64,000 nt of DNA from Lineus longissimus (taxonomy: Eukaryota > Nemertea > Pilidiophora > Heteronemertea > Lineidae): assembly GCF_910592395.1 (NCBI RefSeq), contig NC_088326.1, forward strand, positions 10,669,001 through 10,733,000, read 5' to 3'. Shown here piece after piece: positions 36,401 through 48,400 of the stretch. The notes under the pieces are model-generated. The model saw only the letters and a program-made list of their open reading frames with translations, was not told the origin of the DNA and did no database searches. The translations under genes were made by a program, and so were the position numbers. Numbering within the stretch: position 1 is the first letter of the stretch; every line of letters begins with the position of its first letter.

Positions 36401-39400
36401 ACAGGGTAACTGTCTCCTCTGAAATGAGGAAGAAATTATGAAGTTACCGTACAAGAAAGTATGTTTGCGAATAAAAAAATGCAGTAAAAACTTCGGCTTT
36501 GCGAAACAAAAATCAGTTAGGGTGTGACGGCCTTAGAGGAGTTGGATCAGAAAAGTTACAAGCATATAACGACAATAACAAAAGAAAAAACATAGCAGAA
36601 ATAACAAATTTCCTGATTTACTTGCCATTAACATGCACAGGGAATTTGGCATGTAGGGTTTTCTAAGATTTTCTCCCAAAATTGGTCATTTTGTTTTTTT
36701 CTCTCCTGAGGTGGTCGCAAACATAATTCTCAGAAAAAAACATTAAATGGAAAAACTTAACTCATTTGGAAATATTAATCTGAAGTATTTATCCGCGAAA
36801 ATATTTCCGACAGTCAACTTGTCATGGGCAAAGGAATGAAAAAGTGGATAGATTGGTGGTTGAGAGAGGAGAGCGTAGCAGAGCGACGCCCAAATTTGTT
36901 AATGGTTATTTTGCCCAGCGCATCCACTCTAGGTTAGGTTGTTGACGCAAGGATTTGCACATCAGCAGTTTAGAGAACATTAAAAAATAGTACGGGTAAA
37001 AATCGTCACAATGCCCTAGAGGAGTTTGTGAAATATAAAACTGATCGTCAAATAAGTTAACTGCCTGCCATCATCATGCCTCCAATCATCAGTTCTGGTT
37101 ACGATCCATCATTTTTTCATGCAGCTGTGTACGCACTATTAATCAGTGAGTCAATGACGACATGGATATCCTTGCATAACCAATATTTAGTTTGGCGCTT
37201 GGTGACTTCTGCCTATGATTCCTAAGTAGCAGCCAAGACCAGTGGACAAGACACATTGCTTTAAGAACAACAGTTCGAAACTGTGTACAAGTTTCAAAAG
37301 AATGCTTGACCCGAAGAAGACTTCATACCTTGCTGTCAACTTCGGCATACCTTGTCAAGAAGACTGACGTTGTCACTAACTGTCTCCGACGGGCCAACTA
37401 CAGGGTATGTTGTCGGTGATCCTGACCTACAGATTTAGGTTAGACAGATTCTTCCAGAGAGGAAAACCGCTGGCCTACTTCGAAGTTGTTCCGACATCTT
37501 TAAGATTTGGTGCAAACAAGATTGTTCGTGTACCAAACCCTTTGATGAAGAACAGCCAAACATTTGTGGTCCGATTTTGGTGAATCAAAAAGGAATGTTT
37601 AGTAGCAGCACATAACTTTTCTGTATTGGATGGGTTGCCGTTAAAGCTCATGCCTTCACCGGAAGAACCAGGAGTCAAAATTCCCGCCCTCTCGACGAGT
37701 CTTTCGCAGTTTAACCTTGCGAGGATACAACATCTATTCCCACTCCACTCACAAGGTACGAGGATATTCTATCAACAGGTTCGAAGCACTGTTATACTTT
37801 TGGAGTGATGGCAATGACGCAGGCATTTGTAACGGATGCAAGAAAAGAATGGTATGCTTTGAGGACCAGTAAACTTGTCCATGATTACGACTGGCAGTCC
37901 TTACATCGATTAGACATCTGGGAGGCACGCGCAGCCTATGCTATAGTTGCGTATGTGGCTCCTATAATCATCGTGGCAGGGACTATTCTGAATATTGCAA
38001 CTATCGTCGTGGTCGCAAGAGGCAAAATTGGTAATGCTTCAACGCAAATCTTGCTAATAGTTCTCTCTGCAAGCGACCTGTCTGTTCTAAACTTCGGATG
38101 CCTGGACTTCTTTCTGAATGAGGCGTATGACATTCAAATAAACAGTCACTCCGACTTTGTGTGTAAAGTCAGTTCCCTGCTGGAGTCATTCACGATAATG
38201 TTCTCCTCTTGGTGCGTTCTCCTTATAACTCTTGAGCGATTTATATGCGTCATGTTCCCGCTAAAGGCGAGGTTCCTTTGCACAAAAAAATTGTCGTATT
38301 ATGCGACGTCAGTTATTTTCGTCTTACTTCTCAGTCTGAATTGCCACCGCGTCATTTCAGCCGAGTTGACCATGTATGAAACTGATGCCTGGTGCGAGCC
38401 AGGCCCAGTGGACAGTCCATCCTACATGTTTTACCAACTCCACTGGCCCTACATACTAATTGCAATGTACGCTGCTATACCATTCATCGGAATTACCATA
38501 TGCAATATCTTTATCATTCTCAAGCTTCTTTTGAGCAACAAGAAGAGACAAAGCATGCAAGACGAACCTAAAAAATCTTCAGATCTTCAAGGCATCACAA
38601 CTATGTTGGTCGTTGTCAGTGTTGTTTTCATCATGCTTGCCTTGCCACACCAACTGTTTTTGGCTTTAGCAGACACATACTTCCCTGCCTCACGTGCCAT
38701 CACCGCAGAAAACGAAGCGTTATATTATCTTATTCGGTTTTCTACCAAAGCTTTGAACTACTCCAACCACGCAATCAACTTTATTTTATACTGCATCAGC
38801 GGGTCACAATTCCGTGCGGCTTTCATGGAACTAATAAAGCAACTCAAACAAGTTCTTTGCCGAGTGCTACATGTATGATGAGATAGTCCAGCATGTTTTA
38901 CAGTGGCCTGTTCTGTACAATTCATTATGCCAACAGTATTTATCAGTATTTACACAGAAAATGGTGACGGGCTTGGAGAGGGCTGCGTTTCATGAGCTCG
39001 AGAGTTTTGGGGGAAGGCTGTCTGCCTGTTTAGATATGGTTGTTGGTCCTTTTGTTGATCATATCTCCTATACCGGGCTCTTAGTAACCTTACTCTCTAT
39101 CAAGGATGTCAATGTTCTCAAGGCCAAGCATACTGCGGGTTGTATTTTATGTGGTGGTAGACTGCAGAAGCCTTACCTGTATGAAGTACAGTGGAATCTC
39201 CCTTAGCGGACACCTCTCTATTAAGGACAACCTCTCTATTAAGGACAACCTCTCTATTAAGGACAACCTCTCTATAAGGACAACCTCTCTATTACAGACA
39301 TTAGGTTCGGTCCCAAATTGGTTGTTTCCATTCAGTTTCACCTCTCTAATCCGGACGCCCCTCTATCAAGGACAGCTTGTCAGTCCCGAGGGTGTCCTTG

Positions 39401-42400
39401 ATAGAGAGGTTTTACTGTAATGCAAGCTATTGCCTGCGGCATGTAGTCTTTGCTGACGATGTCTTACCCAACTCACCATGACAGCATCGCCGCGGGGCAA
39501 GGGTCTTGAAAACCGAATAGACACTCACTCCTGCAACTTAGGTCAACTGTGCCACCAGATCTCTCTAGGCGTTACAGTCCTGAGCCGTCTGAGTCAACAT
39601 CTCTCTCACAACTCCAGCGCTCTCTGCATCGCTTCAGGGCTACAACATCCATCCAGTACCTTGAGAGAGCTTCATCCCAAAGAAATACCAGTCTTTCATT
39701 GCCAGGCTATAGAACACTCAAGAGTAACGCGCCTATTCCTTTACAGTGAACTTCCTTGCAATCAGCGTCATCCCGATAACACGTCGTCATGCTTTGTCGA
39801 GTCAGTGACAATGTTTGCCGTCATGTTGTGGGGGTGAGCTCACCATCAGAGGAGACATTCGGATGTCTTCGAAGTCAGCCATGAACAGCTTACCCCGGAA
39901 AATTCAAAATCTCCACCTTTACGTTTTTGCGATCTCGGGGCCTTGTTTGTCAAGAGGATCAACACCGCTGGGAACTCTCCGACGCCGAAACGGTCACCGA
40001 TATCGGATATTTTAAATCGTTCCACTTTCTTACAGTATAGATAATGGAAACCTCTCACACAAAGTTTAAAGGGACAATATGTTGGGTTTTAGTACAAAAA
40101 CAGCTTCCAGCAGGACAGCAAATTCGCCAAACAGGATTAATGAAAACTCTTTGAACTGCAATAAACAATGCACTAGAATGGGGTATAACCTTAGGCCTGC
40201 CCGAAATTCGCAAGCCAGACCCCCAAACTGCCCTCCAACACTGGTGACAATCGTTATCAGAGAACGGCATCAGTGTAGTACTACCAGTGGCGGCGCATGG
40301 TGTCAAGTTGGCACATTATCCTCCTGGCCAGGTTAACCACACGCCCTAGTTGTCCCTTTAAGACAAACGGTATGTTAATCAGTCTGTAAATCAAGCCAGT
40401 CACCAGGCGGCGTGACCTATATAAGTCCTGTTATTATTATATTTTCATGTGCCTGTGATCTTAGCACATGCCAACTACCGTTGTTGTGCGTATATCCATC
40501 CTTCACCGCCGATAAACTTCCCCTGATCGGCCCTCAATTCTTGGTAGTCTCCATGCACTCCCTTCCTTTCCCACGCATCCATGTCGAGACAACACTAACA
40601 TTACACTCACGCGTGGCTCTCGCACGAGACACGCACTGAAGGCCATCGTAATTGAAGACCAGGTGTTCAATGAGTAACGGTTCCAGGGATGCTGACCTGA
40701 CCCAAATGCACAGTGCGTGTTGTATAGAAGAAAGGTAACCAGATCATAAAGGGAGGTTGGCCAAATCAGTTCAGGACGTCATTCAATTACTTTGTGTCGA
40801 GCAATTTCATTGGCCACCCGTTTATGAGTGTGCGTCCGACAGATTTCCCGCCCTATTGGGTTGGCGATGAAAGGAGGAGACTTCAGGATTGACATTCACT
40901 GCCGGCATGTCTTAGCACAGACCATGGCACCAAGTATTCACAAAAACTTCTTAGGCCTACCTTGTCTGACGCAAACTTGTTCGAGCTTGACAACTTCTTT
41001 ATTCATCCCTTGAAAGTACTGATAAAGTGAGCCAGCAAATGCAATGTAAGTTGCACAGAGGCTTTGACTCGGCGATGTGAATAACGCGTCTTCTAAAAAT
41101 CTGTTGAGCTTTTGGATGAGGCTGCCATATCTGCCAAACATTTGCAACAAGCGGGCAAGAGTTTCCTGAAAGTGAAGCGAAGTTTGAAAATGAGGTGAAG
41201 TTTGTGGCAGCATGTTATCACATTTTAGAACTCCAATATCAATGATATGTTTTAGTCCTCAGCCACAGTTGGTTTGCATTGTTCATTTCAGAAATTTATT
41301 GCACTTTAAGCCAGAGAAAGTCGAACATTTTTTATAATTCTTATCAACCTGAATTGGTAACTTGTCCACTATTAAAATGGGTCTAATTGTTGATTACACC
41401 TCGAATTTAAGGCAAGCACCGTTTGCTAAATGTTTGAAATTTGAAATTGAATTTGAAAATTTCCAATTGCTCAAAAAATACTTGACACAAATGTCTACAT
41501 TGTGGAAACAGATAAACAAATATGATGTATATGCATGTGCAGTAGAACCTCTCTATTAAGGACACCCTCGGGACTGACAAGTGTTGTCCTTAATAGAGAG
41601 GTGTCCTGATTAGAGAGGTCAAATTGAGTGGAAACAACCAATTTGGGACCAAAACTAGTGTTCTTAATAGAGAGGTGTCCACTAAGAGAGGTTCTACTGT
41701 ACTATCGAAACTTTTCAAAAAGTGTCTGTCGCCATCTTTAATATGGTGAAGCGTTTTAGTAGAGTATGACGTGCAGTGCACGTCACCAGCACATCACGGA
41801 GCCAGGAGCGTGAACTGCAACGAACGTCACCCACAGTGAAAGGGTTAATATCCGGCAGTTTCATACAGATTCCTCCCTTTCAACCTGGCAGCTCCAGGTT
41901 GGAACACAGCAGGAAACAATTAGAAACTAAGTAACTTACTGGAGTCAGGTGAGAAACTTCTATATTTTCTCTCACGTGGAATTCGGAGCCGTCAAATTTG
42001 AATATGTAGAGATTTGATGAACCGAGTATCATCCTGAAATTAAAACAGGTATGGTATTTCAATAAACAAGAAGAAACATTTCCTTGGCCTGAACTGCCTT
42101 TTTTTCATACACCCATCACAATATCATGTTCGGAGATCGTTGGATAGATAGAGCGGTAGTATGTAAAAGTTGAAACGACCCAAAATGAAACAAGCCAAAC
42201 TAAACGAACAAAATAAACAAAATAAACATTCCAAACATGAAATTGAAGATCAGGTTTTAGATGTCATATGATTGCAAGCATTAGGTTGATATTTACTTGA
42301 AATGAAAATGCACTTTTATTCGATTAGGCCCACTTAATTTGGCTCGTTTCAAGTTTTAAACAAGCCAAAATAAACGAGTAAATGAAACGTTCCAAGGTGC

Positions 42401-45400
42401 ACCTTGCAAAACTTGAAATGAACCAAATTTAAAGGGACTATGTGAATAATATTACATTTTATGTCATAAACATACTTGACCAAATCCTGCAATTCATATC
42501 ACATGTGAACTTGATCTTTCTTTTCAGGTTTAAAACGCTTATTTGGCTTGTTTAGTTTGGCTTGTTTCATTTGGCTTGATTCAATATTTACATACTACTT
42601 GTTAGAACAGGGAAACTCAGTTCCAAGAATGTAATCCACAGGTTGTTTCCCTGGGAAATACAGCTGGCTGGATATCTCACTTTCTCGAAATCATACAAGG
42701 AAATATGTCCGCGAATAAAAATTGCCGCGAAAACTGCAAAACACAGTCTACATGTAATAGTACATCTCGAAAAAGTCTAGTCGCGAAACAAAAATCTGTT
42801 TGTACTGATGCGGTTGTAGAGGAATTGGATCAGAAAGTTCACTTGTAGTGACAATTCAAAAAAAACATGGTGGGAAATGATAAATTTACTGATTTCCATT
42901 AGGAATTTGTCTGGTATGTGACTTTTTCTTAGACATTCTCTCAAAGATGCACCCTTGCGAAATATTTAAATCATAGGAAAAAGTCGCTTTAAGTATTAAA
43001 GGGGGACTATAGGCAGGAGGAGAGGGGCTAATTTGGCCATCTTCAGGTGACTAATATACACAGTAAGGGCCCCAGGTCATGTCAGACTCAGCACTAAATA
43101 TATCCCTCGTACAAGCTTGAATCATTTCGACGTACTGTGAGATGTGAGAGATCCCTATTGGCGGATTTGTGTAACCTACTTTGCCTGCCTAGCTGCTGCC
43201 TATATTTTCCCATGATTAAGCTTAAAGAGATCCTGTCGTGACCCAAGTCTTTATTTCGCCTGGCTGAACGTAGTAAAAATAACTAAATTGGAGATTACCT
43301 CTTACGCAGTTCATTGACTGGAGCCAGTAATGTTATGCAACGTTATGCAATGTTAGCCAAATGAACAGCTCACCGCAGCAACCACCTAGGGGACCTTGAA
43401 ACTGCTAATATCTAACAAAGGAAACTTATTCCCGCCTTAGGTTTTAACCGGGCCGTTCAAAACTCCCCATTTTTATAAGCGTTTCTCGATAGCTTCCCTT
43501 TAATGAATGAGACTGAATTCATTACCCACCAGAGTAATTCACGGCAGACCTGAGCTTCTGTCATTTTTCTCCGATCAGCCGAACCAGAAAATGGATGAAT
43601 TTCGGAAACATGGTCAGCCCTGAAAAAGGAGGTATACAGTTAAAGATTCCTTTCCTTGGACACTGGTGGCAAGTCATTGTTGCACAATTGTAACTAGATG
43701 TCGATTGTGCTCCAAATATTCAATAGGCTCCACAAGGCCAAGTCTCCATCTATCGACTCCGTACAGGGCACTGCAAACTCCACCAGCACCTGAAGAGACT
43801 TGGGCTCCATCCAACTGCTTCCTGCGAATGTGGACTCGACGACCCAACGCCAAGGCACTTTCTGCAGGACTGTCCCTTGATGAAAAGAAGACAGGAATTT
43901 TGGCCGGAGCCATTGTCACTGAAGACTAAGCTATGGGGAACAGTCAAAGACCTGCAACAAACAGCTGATTTTGTCGCGGCGCACGACTTGAGGTTATAAT
44001 GGTTATGAAAATCTGAACGTAGAAGAAGAATTGCTGCACAATTGTAACTAGATGTCGATTGTGCTCCAAATATTCAATAGGCTCCATAAGTTTCAACTTG
44101 ACCATGATTAGGCTTACGAGAATCGCCTCGATGTAAATGTGAAGCTGGAGACGAAACTCCAGCTAATGTGCTTCAGACCTGCTCCCCATCAGTGAATATA
44201 GGAATACTGGCCAAAGGACACCACCCTGACCACAAAGCTCTGGGGCTCTGTACCTGCTCCCTTATGAAGAATAGAGAGGAATATTGGCCAAAGGACACTA
44301 GCCTGACCATAACGCTCTGAGGCTCTGAACCTGCTCCCTTATGAAGAACAGAGAGGAATACTGGCCAAAGGACACCACCGTGACCACAAAGCTCTGTGGC
44401 TCTGAACCTGCTCCCTTATGAAGAATAGAGAGGAATACTGGCCAAAGGACACCACCCTGATCACAAAGCTCTGAGGCTCTGTACCTGCTCCCTGTTGAAG
44501 AATAGAGAGGAATACTGGCCAAAGGACACCACCCTGACCACAAAGCTCTGGGGCTCTGAACATGCTCCCTTATGAAGAATAGAGAGGAATACCGGCTGAA
44601 TGACATCATCCTGACCACAAAGCTCTGGGGCTCTGAACCTGCTCCCTTATGAAGAATAAAGAGGAATACTGGTTGAATGACATCATCCTGACCACAAAGC
44701 TCTGAGGCTCTGTACCTGCTCCCTTATGAAGAATAGAGAGGAATATTGGCTGAATGACATCATCCTGACCACAAAGCTCTGAGGCTCTGTACCTGCTCCC
44801 TTATGAACAATAGAGAGGAATACTGGTTGAATGACATCATCCTGACCACAAAGCTCTGAGGCTCTGTACCTGCTCCCTTATGAAGAACAGAGAGGAATAC
44901 TGGCCAAAGGACACCACCGTGACCACAAAGCTCTGGGGCTCTGAACCTGCTCCCTTATGAAGAATAGAGAGGAATACTGGCCAAAGGACACCACCCTGAT
45001 CACAAACCTCTGGGGCTCTGTACCAGCTCCCTTATGAAGAATAGAGAGAAATACTGGCTGAATGTCATCTGCCTGACCACAAAACTCTGGGGCTCTGAAC
45101 CTGCTCCCTTATGAAGAATAGAGAAGAATATTGGCCAAAGGACACCACCCTGATCACAAACCTCTGGGGCTCTGAACCTGCTCCCTTATGAAGAATAGAG
45201 AGGAATACTGGCCAAAGGACACCACCCTGATCACAAACCTCCGGGGCTCTGTACCAGCTCCCTTATGAAGAATAGAGAGGAATACTGGCCAAAGGACATC
45301 ATCCTGACCACAAAGCTCTGTGGCTCTGAACCTGCTCCCTGTTGAAGAATAGAGAGGAATACTGGCCAAAGAACACTAGCCTGACCATAAAGCTCTGGGG

Positions 45401-48400
45401 GCTCTGCACCTGCTCCCTTATGGAGAATAGAGAGGAATACTGGCTGAAGGACACCAGCCTGACCACAAAGCTCTGTGGCAGGATGCTACATGACGGCCAA
45501 CTTTGTTATCGAAAAAATAGACTAACTAAAAATTCATCTAAAAAATCCCGAACACAGAAGAAGACCCCCTATTTTTTTCACTCTCAACGTTGTGAAAGTA
45601 ACACTTACCATTCGTCACCGAGCCGACAAGACCGATGGAAGTTTGGCGTAGAACACCGCTGAATGCTCTTCCAATACTGAACGACGACATTCTGAGCGAG
45701 CCACGATCTTCCGTCGTCGTCTTCAAGAAAGTCATCAAGGGCGATCGTCACATCCACGCCCGGTGGCACGACCCGGCTAATCAATTCATTGTTGACAGCG
45801 ATCCCAGAGTCGGCTTCCCGAAGCGTCGAGTCACGCGGCACTTCCTCTTCTTCCTCGTCGGAATATTCCTGAAATCAGACACGATAGATAAATCAGAGAA
45901 AATTCAGCCAACGCTATACTACTTAAAGTGATACTAGGATGTGATTGACAACTTTGCTGAAATACGTCTGTTTTTAATTGTTGATCACAAATGTAAAGCT
46001 CAAATTTTCCATTTTTGATTAGATTTATATATAAAATCGCTGAATGTAAACCACCGCGACCGCGATAATGTTCATGTTGTGATGTCATCAACGAAAACGG
46101 CATCGAAGTTCGGGCGGGATTAAACCATCAATTTCTAGAAAATGTGCATTTCCATTCGAAAACCTTACCGATTTATGAGAAAGTGACGCAGTCATTTGTC
46201 AAAAACAGCTAAAACATCATATGGTGAAATTTGACACAAGTTACCCTTTAACCCATAAGGACTCAAAGTATTCTCATTTCGAATGCACTTATGTGCGCAG
46301 CAGGTAACAGTTAGTAGCGCATTGAGTGCATTCAGCAAAATTGGTAAATAACCATTATGCTTCAAGGTAACCCTACAAAGTACAGTAGAACCTCCCTTAG
46401 CGGACACCTCTCTATTAAGGACCACCTCCATATTAAGGACAACCTCTCTACTAAGGACACTAGTTTTGGTCCCAAAGCGGTTGTTTCCATTCAATTTGAC
46501 CTCTCTAATCAGGACACCTCACTATTAAGGACAGCATTTGTTAGTCCCGAGGGTGTCCTTAATAGAGAAGTTCTACTGTACACATTTCTGGGTAAGAAAT
46601 TATTCGTTCTCACTGTATGTACTTTTAACCCATGATTTTGCTGTTGCATCTCTAAAATAGTGACACTATCTGCTTTATCCCAAGGAAAGGTCCCAAGGGG
46701 GGTACTGTTCCAAAATTGACCCCGCACAGGCCAAGAGTGACCAAAATGCTTCATACATATGTATTTGTAAACAGAACAAGCAAATGATCGAATAAAGTCG
46801 TAACTGACACTGACCGATGTCAACAATGCAACTGTGACTTACCGAATCAGACTCAGGATATATCTGCCGTACATTCTCCCCCTCCAGGAGATAACCTGCC
46901 CAGTCAAACGCATCTTCCTCAACTGAAACAGAGGTAAAATGTAGTAAGGTTTCCACCAGGATTCGCTTTGAGGAGGGGAGCAAAGAAAAATATTTTTTTA
47001 AATTACCTATCTATATTTTTCAGTTAAGATTTATACTGCAACCACAAAATTTTTGTGAGACTTTTATTTTCGAAGATTTGGTAAGCAAACTTGATTCATG
47101 AAACAAAAATTGCGAAAAATATTTTTTTTTTGAAAAATTCAAAAACTGACTGAACGATTATGCTGATGCAAATTTCATCCCGACTGGTCCCGAGTGGGGC
47201 TGACGACAATGGAAATGACATTGTGTCGTAAGAGCAGGGTGGCATCAAGTCTGGAACTGGCTTGCAGTTGCACTTGCACTCGGTGATTGCCTGGGCGGCC
47301 TGGATCCCAACTTGGCTTGGGAAAAGTTTCATTGTAAAATAGCGAGCATTACCCAGATTAAAGCGAACTGGAACCGCCAAGCCAGTTCGTATGACCTTGT
47401 TTTCATTTCCCGCGTATCGGGTGATCAGAACGAGGCATGAATGAAACATGGCGCCTAGCTGTCAATCATTCAGTGACGTCACTACTATGGAATTTACTAC
47501 GAAAATTCATGAATGAATGATCGCATGACTCACGTGATTCTCACATGATTCTCAATAATAACAAATTGAACTGCGCATGATCGGGCACTGGGGGCGGAGC
47601 TACAAATCTGAACTCGAATAGGAAGTTGGAAGTTTGACTTTCTCGGGCGGTGAAAGTCGAAAAGTTGAATAAATTACTCGGCGATTCCAGTTCGCTTTAA
47701 GGGACGAGGTGTCAATTGAGTTGATTGCAGAGCTGCCATCTCATTTTTTCAGGTGTAAACAACCAAAGACTAGACTTATAGGGATTGTGGTTGTATGATA
47801 GAACTTGGGGGAAATTTAGCAGTATGGATCACTGCAGGCCAGTAGTGTGCAGTTTACCGACCCGGTATTATTGCAGTATCGAAAGAGCTTATGCTTATAC
47901 ATACCGTCCTGATCTTTCTCGGCAAGTGGCTGATATTTCTTTTTGGTTGGCGCTTCTGATAAACTGAGGAGAAGGGAAATCAGGGCATAGTGGGTGTCCG
48001 ACTGAAAGAAATCACATTTTTGAGCGTAATGGTTCGTTCAAATTTTAGGGAGGATTACAAAAGTACGCACTTAGAGTAGGAATGGTGGAGGAGCTGAGCA
48101 AATGACTGACCAATCTATGTCCGTGGCAGAGGGCAAAGGAATGTAGAGGGGATGAGGGCGCCAACGTGTCTACGTGATGAAAGTAGGCACATCACCACAC
48201 GGTTGTCCACAGGTGCCCTCTCGGGCCAAACCCTGGGGAGGACCCTGGAATTGTTGGATGGGGGAAGGCCAGGGTGCCATCCAGAGTCATCATTCTCCTG
48301 GCGGTATTAAACCAAACCAATGATCTCTTCACATGTTGGATGTTTACCTTTGGATTTTCATTTGGTAGGGGACCCTCCAAGAATTCATCAACAAGTTTCT

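Noticed and set aside
39549-39749. Ser/Arg-rich plus-strand exon downstream of the GPCR
   Set aside because: The frame is open but short, with no splice partners, motif or homologue; it overlaps no supported transcript.
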